Part shown: piece after piece, positions 10,926 to 21,713 of the stretch
Position numbering within the stretch: position 1 is the stretch's first letter
Layout: each line of letters begins with the position of its first letter
DNA from: Cephalotus follicularis
Taxonomy: Eukaryota; Streptophyta; Magnoliopsida; Oxalidales; Cephalotaceae
Reading direction: 5' to 3'
Length of the DNA: 64,000 nucleotides
NCBI GenBank assembly: GCA_001972305.1
Contig: BDDD01002371.1
Span: 116,156-180,155 of the forward strand
The notes under the pieces: generated by a model
The model's database searches: none
The model's input: only the letters and a program-made list of their open reading frames with translations
What the model was told of the DNA's origin: nothing
Program-made: the position numbers and the translations under genes

Positions 10926-12796
10926 CGTGTACAGAAAACACACCAACACCCTTTTTCTTGCAACTTCCAACACACCAAAGGGGAAAAACACGATCCTCTT
11001 AACTCAACCTGTAAAATTGTATTAGAAATGCAATGTTACACCTTAACCAAAAACCCCGGGTGTTACAATATCCGTGGTCTGCAGCCATACCAGGCGAAAC
11101 ACACACCTATCCAGGCCTCACCTGCTATGTCTATCCGGACCTCGTCCGCTAGTATCCACCACCATATCCGTGGTCTACCGCCATACCAGGAGAAACACAC
11201 AGCTATCCAGGCCTCGCCTGCTATGTCTATCCGGACCTCGTCCGCTAGTATCCATCCAAGCCAGAGCTCGCTAGACTCTATCCGTACAACCAGGGGAAAC
11301 CAAGAAACAAAGCCGCATAATTCTGTGCACCCCTCATTACAGAGGAAAACCAAGGTATAAGGAGAGAATCATCAACAAAGATAACAACACATCCTAGAAC
11401 AACAAGCTTCCTCAATAAGCTAACTATAAAATCAATATAATAACCTAAACCATTCTTGTCCACATGTTTTAAATAAGCCACTAACCACACAAAATCAACT
11501 TAGGTCCATTCCATGAACCAAACAAAGCCTTAAGATATAATCCTCTAAAAATAGGTACGGGGTATTACATTGGGCATTTACAAAGAGTGGAACGCTGGCA
11601 GAGGACAATGGCGTCCTCTGTACCTGGTGCCTCGGGCGTCCTTACGGTGGGAGCTCGGCACTGTTGTATATATAGGTCGCATGCAGTGCACCGTGGCGAG
11701 CGTGGTCTGACGTCCTCGTGTGTACAATGGCGCCTCGCACAGTGGCAGCATCACTCCGGCACCTCTGGTGCACGATGACAGCACCCCGACGCATTGTGGT
11801 CGCACCCCGGCGCATTGCACCTCGAGTACAGGGCAGTGGCACCTCGAGTACAGGGCAGTGGCACCTCGGCACATGCATGGTAGAGGACAGCGCATGCATG
11901 CTCGGCATGTACGGGTACTCACTTGATACGCTAGGATGCATTCTGTCGAAGTACAGTAATGCGCTCCCACATATATATATGTATTCATGACGCATATAAG
12001 GTGCCAGGGGACGCCATCACGGGTGTAAGGCTCACTGCTCACTAAATCCACACCTATCGGTTGTAGAGGACCATAAAAATACACTACAATAACTTCTCTT
12101 CACATCTTTTACTTAGTCCTAGTCTGGGCATGTATTATTATCATAAACAATACACACAACAATAAAACACTGAGTAGGTAGTAGAACCTACCTTAAACTG
12201 ACGAGGTTGCTGCACAATTTCCTTGCTCAGCTCCACTTCTTCAATTGCTCATTCCTTTGCTCCTTCGCTGGTAGCCCTTCTTTGTCTCATTTCCTTCTAA
12301 AATTAGCAACAGTCCTCAACACACTCTCACTTCCATTTTTATAACCAATCCAGGAAGTCTCTAGAATTCACTCCACCATTCCAGTAAAACCTTCACTCGT
12401 GGGCTGGTGATATGAGATGGTCAGCCCAAAACCATTTCTTCTCTCCCTTTCTCTATTAGTCCACCACTTGGCCCAATAGCAAGCACTTCAAGCCCATAAA
12501 CAATTTCTCTATATATATATATATACATAGATATACATATATATATATATATATCTATGTGTATATATACATATTTATGTATATATATTGGCCCAAATGC
12601 TTCCATAAAATATTTCAAGGCCCAATTCTCCTTTCTTTCCCTTGGAACGGATTTGGCCTAAAGCTCCATTTATCCATTTGTCACATTTCGGCCCAAAATG
12701 TCATTTATCCATTAACTCAATTTACAGTCCGATAACAGTATCACATTTTGAGCCCAATTTCCATTCCTCAATATTCATAAAATTCAGGGTATTACA

Positions 12797-12820
12797 ATCC
12801 TTCCCCCCTAGAAGAATCTC
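12797..12820 (-). promoter_or_regulatory. Polypurine tract of element A
   Basis: Minus strand reads AGGGGGGAAGGAT directly before the 3' LTR start TGTAATACCC. It is preceded by CTCGGGATGAGATTCTTC, a wording typical of the 3' internal end of Tekay/Del elements and echoed by H at 45374-45391 and by D near 31480. It would prime plus-strand DNA synthesis. Confidence 0.75.
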
Positions 12821-13362
12821 ATCCCGAGATTCTGGGCTTCAGTCAGGCGGGGAAAGATACAGTTTTCGTATCATTGTCAATGTGATGACATTCCCGTAAC
12901 ATTAACAGTACACACTTATCCTTCTGGTGACAATCTAGAGGCTAACTAAATACATATACTGTCCCATACCAGCATATATAAATAGTTAACCACGTACATC
13001 ATCCAGACACAATATCAGTTCAATACGATTCGGTAACTGTACAGTCCTTAGCAATATGGTACATTCCTCAATCATTTGTTCCATGTCCAAGGCCATTCGG
13101 CCCATAACCATACGATTTACAACAATTCGATCACCACTTCATTAATACAATACAGTAAGCCCATTTACTAGTCTTAGAAAGTGTCGGCCCGTTATGAATT
13201 TATTCCCAAAATTCCATCAATTTTGTCCATCATTATCACCAACACACTTCCGTTGCACACTCTGATATCAAATCTGAGGCCAATAAGTGACTTCTTGGGT
13301 GGAGCCTAACTTGGCTTCATTTTGAGTTAAGTTAAGAGACTCAGCTTCCCTTTTGGTCCATT

Positions 13363-13476
13363 CTATGAAGTTTTGATCATTTTCCACCAAAGAGCTGCTT
13401 CGCCTTGCAGTTTATAGGTGGCGAAGAGAACTTTATGAGAGTCAGAACATTCCAAGACTCTGAAAGTCCTTTCCAT
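13363..13476 (-). pseudogene. Gypsy gag relic, 37 codons
   Basis: The minus-strand frame from ATG at 13476-13474 to TAG at 13365-13363 contains RVLECSDSHKVLFATYKL followed by QGEAALWWK, a recognised core of Ty3/gypsy Retrotrans_gag (the LxGEAxxWW signature). Sequence on either side does not continue the domain in any frame I can follow. It is the only coding trace left in element A and shows that A descends from an autonomous chromovirus-like ancestor. Confidence 0.85.
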
Positions 13477-14021
13477 TTTACATTAACCATCTCACAGTTG
13501 TCAATGATGCATGCCAGATACGTGTCACAACCTTGATTTATCAGTCCATAAATCTACATAACAGGCACCCTTTGAATCAATTAACATTTCAAGGTTCCAT
13601 TAAACTGGAACGGAGATTGTTTTGGCACATTGAAGGTCACACTTCCTGTCGCTATCCACATACGCGCAACGTGCAGATAGCCAATCATTCCATGGCCGTT
13701 CGATCGATAACCAGTCATTCTGAATTGTACAATCCGTAACCTTCCAATCCGTTCATCCACAATCCATTAAATAACCATCAATTCGTTCACAATTCATTCA
13801 TTCGCAGTCCTTCTAAGGTCCTGGTCCAGTAATAATGTGTAACAATTCAATACGATACAGTTTAGGTCCACTTAACTTTCTGCTGGGAATCTAGAAGCTG
13901 AATAGGTATGTATATGTCGTCCAAGCAATCATTCAATCATTCACTCAGTCATACATTCAATCATTCATTATGCAATCATACATTCAATCCCTCATTCAGT
14001 TAATCCATTATGCAATCAACC

Positions 14022-14111
14022 ATTCACTCAAATACTCATTGGCTAGTCCCCGAGGGTTCTAGCTTAATTCACTCAAATACTCATTGGCTAGTCCCCGAGG
14101 GTTCTAGCTTA
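14022..14111. repeat. 45-bp direct duplication
   Basis: Two adjacent near-identical units, starting at 14022 and 14067, each containing CACTCAAATACTCATTGGCT then AGTCCCCGAGGGTTCTAGCTTA. The almost perfect identity suggests a recent local duplication inside element A. No function is evident. Confidence 0.85.
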
Positions 14112-14537
14112 GGGTCCATTAAACCACTCACTCAGTCAATCATTTAATCAGTCAATTATCATTCGATATGAAATTCATTATGTTAAACACTTATACTTTT
14201 TAGGTCCATTCGATCAATCACTTATTCATTCCGGTCCATACAGTCGGTCACTTATCCATTTCAATTCTTCCCATCAGTCACTTGTCCATTTCACACGTCA
14301 TGGACCTCACTACCATTTCAGCCTCTTAGGATACATTCACTCCTTCTGCATCTTTATTTGCTCAAGTACGTCAAATCGACGGCTCGGCTCTCGCTCCTCG
14401 TGCAGTTCTACTTCGATGACCGTTCATTTTCACTTTTGTATAACTGCAAAGGGTTAATATCCACTTATAATTTTGCATGCAATTAACTTTATAAGCCAAG
14501 GAATCCTTACTGGAATACCCAGCGTAGGAGAACCGCA

Positions 14538-14549
14538 GCTCTGATACCA
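14538..14549 (-). promoter_or_regulatory. Primer binding site of element A (tRNA-iMet)
   Basis: GCTCTGATACCA is the reverse complement of TGGTATCAGAGC, the standard plant initiator-methionine tRNA primer site. It lies 4 bp from the LTR start at 14554 and fixes the orientation of the element as minus. Confidence 0.93.
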
Positions 14550-14870
14550 AAACTGTAACACCCCAAAACCCCAGGAGTCAACCCCCAAGGTTTGACCCGC
14601 TACGAACAGTATCATTCATTTACTAATATTCAGCGAAAATTAAAAACTTTTAACAATATAATAATGCATGCGGAACAATCCAATAAAATATATCACTTGT
14701 GTGGATAAACCCTAAAGTTATACAATACTGTTCATAATGAAGTTCTGCCACAAGCCGGCAGGTCATACAATAATTTATCACTATACTTCTTGGGTCGTTG
14801 AATTGCAATGAAAGGGAGGAGACTCACCCGGGGCTTCAATCCTCAGCTTACTGCGAAGCTCCACCTGTAC

Positions 14871-14915
14871 CTGACCCATTACATTAAAATTCAATGGGTC
14901 AGCGACCACTGGTCG
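14871..14915 (-). other. Two-hairpin module in element A 5' LTR
   Basis: Partner copy of 1923-1967. The outer ten pairs, CTGACCCATT with AATGGGTCAG, are unchanged. The inner part has drifted (CATT/AATT). Hairpin 2 (14903-14915, CGACC ACT GGTCG) is identical. The outer arms and second hairpin are therefore kept while the loop varies. Confidence 0.7.
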
Positions 14916-15744
14916 TGTAGGAACTACCACCATACATTTATGAATGCAGATGTAGCAAGCATATGCAATGCAAATGAGAGATGCAATAACAGTTCAGTCC
15001 AGCCAATAACATTCACTAGAAATCGATAACAGTACAGTCTATTCCATTCAGTACAGTCCCAGTCACTATCAGTCCTTCATAATCATTGACAATTCCTAAC
15101 AGTCATATAAATCCTTCCTCGGCATCCCTACTTGAGGAGGAGAGATAACGCACTCCAGATGTTAAGATAGAGGAGCCAGGACAGGAATATACATTTCATT
15201 TTAGGCAGACCGGTTCCTCGAGTTCCTCGGCTTCAGGATGAGCAATATACGCACTCTAGGCGTTATAGGCAGAGGATAGGAACATAAACATTATATAGTA
15301 TCAGTAACAGTCATTCAGTACACTATACAGTAATAATAACACTAATAGTAATAGTCAGTGTGGCTCATCTCGGTCGGTGATCATTCGGCTCATCTCGATC
15401 GGTGATCCGACCTCTCATCTCGGTCGGTGACCCATTGGGCTATCTCGGTGATCCTCCAGGCTCATCTCAAAGATAGCCTTACCGACTCATCTCAATCGGT
15501 GATCCCGTAGGCTCATCTCGGTTGGTGATCCGGTACAGTACAATACATTGACACTATATTAACACTACACTAACTTTACATTAACAGTACAATAACCATT
15601 AACATTTCACTGTGGGGTCTGCCTTTATCACTTTATTACACTATACTAGATTACACTCCATTTATCCTTTTCCATTTATATAATCCTGTTACTTAGACCA
15701 ATGGCCAACTTGAGTGCATTTCAATATTCATTAGAGTGCTCGAC

Positions 15745-17307
15745 TGATGGGTGTCGTTAGGCCGAATCAAAATTACCCTAATCTAACAATTTAACAAGTG
15801 GAAGTAGGGATCGTTCCCACGAAGAGCTGAAAGGAGATGCTATAAAAATAAACTTAGGATGTAACTAAACAAAAAATAACAAATTCTAAATTAATTTAAT
15901 CTAAGCTAGCAATGCAAATAAATAAATTGAAAAGATGATTGGTTTTGAATTAAACTAATTTAATAAAAACCTAAACAATTCAAACTAAATATCTAACGTA
16001 AATTAACAAAATAAATAAATAAGAAAAATAATATGAAACAACAATCCCGTAGATGTGAGAATCCCCGCATTTATATATATATATTCAAATTCATAGCACA
16101 AGTTTCAGTTTAGCGCAGAAATTTACCGAATTAACCTAGGTACAACCTATCCTGTCAAACCTTGATACTCTCAAAAGGTTGATTGGTTAAAGACTGTCTT
16201 TGATTAACATAGCAAACTAGTGATTTAGCCTAGGTACAACCTATCCTGTCACACCTTGATACTCTCAAAAGGTTGATTGGTTAAAGTTTGTCATTGGTTC
16301 AATCACATAAAAAAATATTACATGTCATCAACACAGATTTTATATATTAAAAATTATTCTCATCAATGTTGTCACTACATCAACAAGAAAAAGTGTCTCA
16401 CAAACATGAAATTAAACTTGAAACCAAAACTGAAATATATATATAACATGAGTTCATCTACATCTAGGGATTAAAATACTTAGCCAGACATGACGACGGT
16501 GACAAATATCTTCAATAAATCCTCCATCTCCACTGGCCTACTGCCGGCTGCGTTTTTTCTCAATTGTCTTCTCTGCGTTGCAGCTCTACTGCCTCAATTG
16601 TCTTCTATTTATGCCGTATATATATATATATATGCACCCAGCCGACTTATAACCTAAACATAAATTAAAGCGCTCGTGAGGCAGTAAATGGGCTGATGAA
16701 TTCGTTGAATGGGACGTGTATGTTGGGTTTGAATTATCATGTTGAATTGCGGCTTGATGGTTGCATGGGGGCGTGACTCGTGAGGCGCCTGTGGGCTGAT
16801 TGAAGACTGCATGCGTGTATGGTGGGCTTAAGACATCATGGATGGCAAACACATGGGGCGCATGGATGAAGACTCGGCAGAATTGGATTGCATGTTGGAC
16901 GCTGCATTGTTGATTGGTTGGCGCACGGTGACGTCATGATGATGTCAGCATATACTGAATTTTCATCCATATTTGTTTTCTTGCAGTATCTCTTCATCGG
17001 ATCTTCAGAATGAGTCGGCCCATGAATTAAAAGTGCTCCAAATAATTTTATGAACAAAATGAGCCTAATATTCAATATCTTCTGAGATTTAAATATTGAC
17101 TTCTCTCGCTTAGGTGGGTGCATTCTTCAATCGATCGTTGACTTCAAACCACTTTAACTCAAAAAGTAACGTTTTAGCTTCATTTTCTTTTATTCCGCAA
17201 TAATAAGATAATACCTGAAAATCAAATAAACACCACCACAGTAGTCTATTCTAAGCATAAAAATATAATAAATAAATCATTAAAATCACACATTTTTATG
17301 CTTATCA
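15745..17307 (-). repeat. Ath 3' LTR
   Basis: 1563 bp, TGATGGGTGTCG to TGCTTATCA on the plus strand. In sense it runs TGATAAGC to ACCCATCA. It contains a duplicated phrase, CCTAGGTACAACCTATCCTGTCA with CTTGATACTCTCAAAAGGTTGATTGG (16134-16184 and 16227-16284), and a TA tract (16618-16633). Small frames inside are conserved only because the LTRs are near-identical. Confidence 0.92.
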
Positions 17308-18609
17308 AATACCCCCATACTTACCCTTTACTTGTCCTCAAGAAAACAAAATAGAAAGCTAAGAACACGAAAATAAAAACAAAATTATAAACTGCAAACA
17401 CAAACGAAAACCTAACTCACTTTCATAGGAATCACGATTGCATTTAGCGGATGCAACAAGCCTTTAAACCCCTAGGTGTCCCTAGTGGACGAGTTTTGTC
17501 TCGTGAGTGTTTTCCAAGTGAATAAACACACAAAATTCAGTTCATCAAAAATTTGACAATAGGTTAAATGTATCTCTACTCAAAAATTCATAGAGCACCC
17601 CCATACTTGAATTTTATTATCTCGTTTCAAGTTCTAGAATCAAAACACATCTCAATTAAGGAATCTTTAGCAAACAATTTTTTTATTGTTTCACCATATA
17701 TACTAATCAATGTATGCATTCTTAGCAACATAAAATCCTAGTTCGGAGTCAGACAAAGAACTTTAGGACTTAGACACATGTTCTTTCTTTTGCTTTTCTT
17801 TTCTTTTCTTTTCTTTTTTGCTTTTCTTTTATTTCATTTACCAACTTAAATTCGTGCAATGTCTTGATCTCTTAAGCTTTCTATAAGACCCATGTAGCGA
17901 GCTTTTGACCAGTTACTCTCAAACCAGTTGGCTTTAAGGAACTAGGTGTAAAACACCCCTCGGATTTAATTACTCGAATCAAATAGGCTATAGACCAAGA
18001 CTGAATTCAAAGAGGTAAAATATACATTTTTTTTTCTATCTTTTTTTTATATGCAAGAACTTCAATTCTATGTCTTTCTCCTTACTAAAATTTATGAAAC
18101 CATGTAAACACACAAGACTGATCTTTTATATTTTCATTTATTCATTTATTTGCACAAACTCCTACCTTGAGATATATTCCTTTTCTTTTCCTTGAAAACA
18201 AAATTTTTATTATTTTTCCTATGGGGTTTTCTATTATTTCTAAGTACATCAACATTTATTCCTACTTTCAAAATTAAAATGAACAACGGTACTAAATCCC
18301 CCCATACTTAAACGTTGCATTGTCCTCAATGCAATGAAACACAAATATAAAAATGAGCAAAAATAATCAAACAATGCAAATAAATAAAAGAACAATGGGG
18401 TAGGATTTACCGGATATGATAGTGAAGCTTGAAATAATCTATCAGTGCAGCGAAAATATTTGAAGATTATCAATCCGCACTTAAATTACCTACAAAAAAC
18501 AAAAACGTAAAAGAAACGAGATATATAAAATAAAATAAAAACACAGTGGGTTGCCTCCCACTAAGCGCTTTGCTTTAACTTCTTTGGCTAGACGCAGCTG
18601 GTATGGATA
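17308..18609 (-). other. Ath noncoding 3' internal region with polypurine tract
   Basis: No convincing protein. The sense strand reads AGTATGGGGGTATT just before the 3' LTR at 17307, the likely polypurine tract, and a second similar GTATGGGGGGATT occurs near 18295-18310. A pyrimidine-rich CTTTT repeat spans about 17793-17832. The segment between gag and LTR is where pol would be in an autonomous Athila. Confidence 0.7.
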
Positions 18610-19275
18610 TCAAAGAGGAGTGTAGACAGAATCAATCAAGTCAACAGACTCAATGATCTGTCCATCAGTAATTCCATCCACATATGGTTTCAAACGCGGC
18701 CCATGGACGTTAAATGTGTCTTTAAAATCTTTCCAAACAAACTCAAAAATACCACGTAAAAGCATAGTTTGAACAATATAAATAGCATCCCAAAAATTTT
18801 TCCACCAATAAAATCCATCAATAGAATCATGACATTTAAGTGCATCAACCCAATGGGAGAAAACAACTTTTACAATATAAGAACAATCCCAACAAGAATT
18901 CCACCAGTAAAAACTGTCAAGAATGCAATCTACCAAATTACTAGTCTGCCAATCCCAAAGAACATTCACAATTTCAAATGAAGTAGAGCAATGACCCATG
19001 AATGAATTACAAGGAAATTCTTTTAATTCAAATTTTGGGGACTTTTCTATGAATGGTTTATGCCAAGATGTGGGCAATGGACTCTCTGATTCTAATGGTT
19101 GTGGACCTAACACCTCAAAGAAATCTCCTTTTTCAATCTCCTCAAATTCTCTCATACACTCACTGATGATTTCATCAAATTTGCGTTCCCTATCCGAGAT
19201 GGATTCAATAACCCCATTATCTAACCACTTCAAAAATTTCTGAAAAATTTCTTCCTCATCCTCTATTTCTTTCAA
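18610..19275 (-). CDS. Ath second ORF: Trp-rich protein with integrase-tail-like end
   Basis: 221 codons from ATG at 19275 to the stop at 18610, 87 bp downstream of the gag stop. The N-terminal third is acidic (MKEIEDEEEIFQKFLKW). The middle holds two diverged copies of a Trp/Tyr-rich segment, FYWWNSCWDCSYIVKV and FYWWKNFWDAIYIVQT, about 45 residues apart. Near the C-terminus TFNVHGPRLKPY resembles the motif ending plant Athila/Tat integrases (FKVNGxRLKPY). I infer that RT, RNase H and the integrase core were deleted and the tail was joined to other sequence. I know no function. The open frame in a young element suggests it is either recently made or still kept. Confidence 0.6.
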   Translation of the reverse strand: MKEIEDEEEIFQKFLKWLDNGVIESISDRERKFDEIISECMREFEEIEKGDFFEVLGPQPLESESPLPTSWHKPFIEKSPKFELKEFPCNSFMGHCSTSFEIVNVLWDWQTSNLVDCILDSFYWWNSCWDCSYIVKVVFSHWVDALKCHDSIDGFYWWKNFWDAIYIVQTMLLRGIFEFVWKDFKDTFNVHGPRLKPYVDGITDGQIIESVDLIDSVYTPL

Positions 19276-19362
19276 GTATTCAATGAAGTTGCTATCGAAC
19301 TCTATGTCAAAGGACGTTTGGTCAGGAGTGGCAATTTTGTGAGTGTAATGGGATAGATGATC

Positions 19363-21486
19363 TCATTCGCTATCTGATGTTGGCTCATTAAGCTTATTTT
19401 CTAGCCATGCTAACTCAGCTTGATTTTCTAACAACTGTGTGTCAATCCTATCAGGAGTCGAGTATATCAAAGGAGACTCCAACAGGGCATTCATCTCAAC
19501 AGTGTTTGAATCTTCCTCACAATCATCGTCAACGAAACTCCGATGATATGTCCTATCTATACTATCTATGACAAAACAAGCCTCCTCACCTTGAGGTCCT
19601 AGGGGTGCATTGAAGATGTTTATTCTCAATTTCTTATTACAAAAGGATATGTCCATAGCTCTAGATTGACAATTTATGCATGCATTTGCTATTGCTAAGA
19701 AAGGATGACCTAAGATAATCGAATGTGGTTTCCCAATTGCAGGTGTTTCCATATCAAGCACAAGGAAATCCACTGGAAAATAAAGCTCATCTACTTTCAC
19801 CAAAANNNNNNNNNNNNNNNNNNNNNNNNNGACTTGTTTGAACAGTTCCATCATCTCGTCCATTCTTGCTAACTTTTTACCAAACGGAGGAACTAAAGAC
19901 GGAGATCGCAAACACTCGGGGAAAGGTGCTTTAGGTGTGGCAAAGGTAATGTCTTTTTCCTTCCCCTTTTGTTCATTTTCTTTAGACGTGGATGCTTTAG
20001 TGACTTCCGTTTCAGATTGGCCAACGGTCTCTTTCTCACCACTCTCGAAGGACACATTCTCTTCAGGATTCTTTTCGTGAATCAGATCAGGATTTGAGAA
20101 AGTTTTTTGCGTTCCTTTGATTACTCGACCACTTCTCAAAGTAGTAATTGCTTGGGCTTGTTCAATGTGGGAACACTGTCCAGACTGATTCCTAGGATTG
20201 CTTACCACTTGACTAGGTAGGTGGCTTTCTTCTCTCTTTCTCATCATATCAGCTAGCTGTCCTATTTGCGTTTCCAATTTGGAGATGGATTGGGTATGGG
20301 AGTGAATGATCTGATCATATTTCTGGTTGTTCTTGTTGATCCCATCTAACGCAAATAGTACCTTATCCAATTTATCTTCATTTGTCAAGGGCACTTGAGG
20401 TGGAAAATTCGATTGTTGCACATCCTTATAGGCATTCTGATAAGGAAAGGAATTATCTTGCCTACACGGGGGATTTTGGCTAGTATTGGACTGCTTCCAT
20501 GCAAAGTTTGGGTGATTCCTCCATCCTGGGTTATACGTGTTAGAATATGGATCATTTCCCGGTCGTTGGAATCCTTGTATTGCTTGTGCTTGTTCTTGAA
20601 TAAAATCCAGATAATGCACAGCAAGCGGGAAATCACTCATGTAATGTGTTGGGCTGGCACATAAAGTGCAAGCCTCATGTGCAATGGAAGTCTGAGTAGA
20701 TTGCGTAGGAAGCGTTCCTATGGTTAGCACTTTATCTAACTTTTGTGATAGGATGTCCACCTTAGCCTTGATGGTTTCAAATTGGCTAACCTCGTATATG
20801 CCTTCTTTCTTTTGAATCTCCATCGTGGAGGACTCTATTCTGGATGATAAATGGTGTAAAGAGTTCTTGCTAAGGGCCTCAAATAATTGCCAAGCCTCAT
20901 CCTCACTTTTATGCATGAATGTACCTCCACAAGAAGCATCCACCATCTGCCTATTTTGTGCAGTCAGTCCATCATAGAAGCATTGGACTAACTGCCATTT
21001 AGGAACGGCATGATGGGGACATTTTCGAATGAGATCCTTTAATCTTTCCCATGACTCATGGAACAGCACACCATCTTGTTGTGAAAAGCTAGTGAGAGCT
21101 CGTCTTATTTGGTTGGTTCGACCTATGGGAAAATATTTCTTGAGGAACTCTTGTTGTAATTGTGCCCACGTGGTGATGATTACAGAGTCTAAGGAATGTA
21201 ACCATTGTTTAGCTCTATCTTTCAATGAGAATGGAAATAAGATCAGCTTAAGGGCATCCTCGGACAAGTTCTGAATTTTAAACGTGGAGCAAATCTCAAT
21301 GAATTCATCTAAATGCTTGTACGATTCGTCATTGGCAAGTCCATAAAAGGATGGTAACATCTGAATAATGCTAGACTTGATCTCATATTGAGCAGCTTGG
21401 ACAGCAGGCACCCTAATACATGAAGCAGTGGTATATGCACGTGGGGTAAAATGCTCACTTAAGGCCGCCTTTGGGGCGCGTTATGA
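19363..21486 (-). CDS. Ath Gag with C-terminal protease remnant (Athila type, start unclear, contains assembly gap)
   Basis: The frame is open from about 21486 to TGA at 19363. The Gag core begins near 21411 (VPAVQAAQYEIKSS, then LKLILFPFSLKDRAKQWL and DLIRKCPHH). A GTG stands where a start might be predicted, and there is no ATG between it and an upstream stop, so the true N-terminus is decayed or shifted. A knuckle-like CTLCASPTHYMSDF has Phe in place of the last Cys. NPGWRNHPNFAW matches the Athila-type NPGWRNHPNF signature. After the gap, VDELYFPVDFLVLDME and IILGHPFLAIA match the C-terminal half of the Athila retropepsin. The D-S/T-G half is not visible. It would fall in the N run. Gag forms virus-like particles and packages RNA. 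Confidence 0.88.
19806..19830. other. Assembly gap (25 N)
   Basis: A run of exactly 25 N inside the Ath gag-protease frame. In Athila-type proteins the segment between the Gag C-terminus and VDELxFPxDFxVLDM spans well over 100 residues, including the aspartic protease active site. The true missing length is therefore probably larger than 25 bp, and the uninterrupted frame across the N run may be accidental. Confidence 0.95.
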
Positions 21487-21689
21487 TTTTCACCCATTCT
21501 GTTATTCGCTCTAATTCCAGCAAGGGTTCTTTCAGTCTCTAAGTCACAAGTAAGTATTTCGGAATCCAACGATCGGCGACCTAGCATGCATCTAACTAAA
21601 CTAAAAAGAAGAATTTTTTTTTTGTTTTTTGTGTGTTTTTTTTGACACTCACTAAGCTCCCTAAGTTATTTTTATGACACTCACTTCGC
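21487..21689 (-). other. Ath leader between primer site and gag
   Basis: About 200 bp of AT-rich leader with a poly-T/poly-A tract (about 21614-21644). In-frame stop codons on the minus strand separate it from the open gag frame. No further feature is seen. Confidence 0.6.
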
Positions 21690-21707
21690 TCCCCGGCAAC
21701 GGCGCCA
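21690..21707 (-). promoter_or_regulatory. Primer binding site of Ath (tRNA-Asp)
   Basis: The plus strand reads TCCCCGGCAACGGCGCCA, the 3' acceptor sequence of plant tRNA-Asp including CCA. The minus strand is therefore an 18-nt perfect primer site. tRNA-Asp priming is typical of Athila/Tat elements. It lies 6 bp from the LTR at 21714. Confidence 0.95.
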
Positions 21708-21713
21708 AAATTT

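Larger units (their letters stand above)
8408..11067 (-). mobile_element. D-family solo LTR inside LTR E
   Basis: 2.66 kb from TGTCACACCCCG to GGTGTTACA with a perfect ATATC duplication (8403-8407 and 11068-11072). It is homologous end to end to the LTRs of element D (28499-31467, 33089-34607), which are oriented the same way and shown there to read on the minus strand. Internal features in plus order are a TA repeat near 8881-8900, units of CACGGCGGCTAAGTA (about 9170-9320), a large CAGTCGGCTG array (9826-10275), a promoter-like segment and a second CAGTCGGCTG array (10796-10925). Confidence 0.9.
8240..11270. repeat. 96-bp tandem array of LTR E, split in two by an insertion
   Basis: The unit contains GGCCTCGCCTGCTATGTCTA, then CGGACCTCGTCCGCTAGTATCCACC, then ATATCCGTGGTCTGCCGCCATACC. 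Equivalent positions are 8294 and 8390 on the left of the nested LTR and 11151 and 11247 on its right, so the spacing is 96 bp on both sides. About four units are present. The D-family LTR inserted at ATATC inside a unit, which proves the array existed before that insertion. Confidence 0.85.
6925..11569 (-). mobile_element. Solo LTR E (gypsy-type), interrupted by a D-family solo LTR
   Basis: Starts TGTAACGACCCG and ends GGGTATTACA, with a perfect TTGGG duplication (6920-6924 and 11570-11574). Without the nested LTR (8408-11067) and its duplicated target it is about 2.0 kb. The minus strand starts TGTAATACCCCG like the sense start of element A, so minus is the likely sense. No internal region exists. 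The left part (6925-8239) is unique noncoding DNA with dispersed CCCCGGAC and CCTCGGAC phrases (7280-7420). The right part is dominated by a 96-bp tandem array. Confidence 0.88.
1606..12796 (-). repeat. Element A 3' LTR, split by solo LTRs F and E
   Basis: LTR pieces are 1606-4602, 6843-6924 and 11575-12796, about 4.3 kb in total. Each break is flanked by a 5-bp duplication (TTTCT, TTGGG). The pieces align in order with the other LTR, at 14554-15744, 23275-24565 and about 40157-41855. Contents in plus order are a two-hairpin module (1923-1967), a 27-bp-class tandem array (2412-2583), a CA/TA microsatellite (about 2911-2935), a GC-rich block full of CTCGGCA phrases with a 31-bp array (3520-3662), then an AT-rich end with a TA-rich tract (about 12507-12580). 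No credible protein is encoded. Long frames in 3000-4400 come from the repeats. Confidence 0.88.
12821..14537 (-). other. Element A internal region, essentially noncoding
   Basis: About 1.7 kb with one short gag relic (13363-13476) and no other recognisable coding. Much of it is AT-rich runs of CATTCAATC/CATTCACTC phrases (13740-14300). Two stretches resemble the interior of LTR J: a phrase with TACTGTCCCATACCAG followed by TATATA (12958-12982; J at 53275-53300), and AAGGTCCTGGTCCAGTAATAATG (13815-13837; J 39-40-bp repeats at 53509-53667). A 45-bp direct duplication is at 14022-14111. Confidence 0.7.

Noticed and set aside
10815-11360. A 181-codon open frame
   Set aside because: It crosses the boundary between the D-family solo LTR and the 96-bp array of LTR E, so it is a chance frame over repeats.
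13254-13275. CACTCTGATATCAAATCTGAGG resembling a second tRNA-iMet primer site in element A
   Set aside because: Two mismatches in the core, no LTR start beside it, and the proper site is at 14538-14549.
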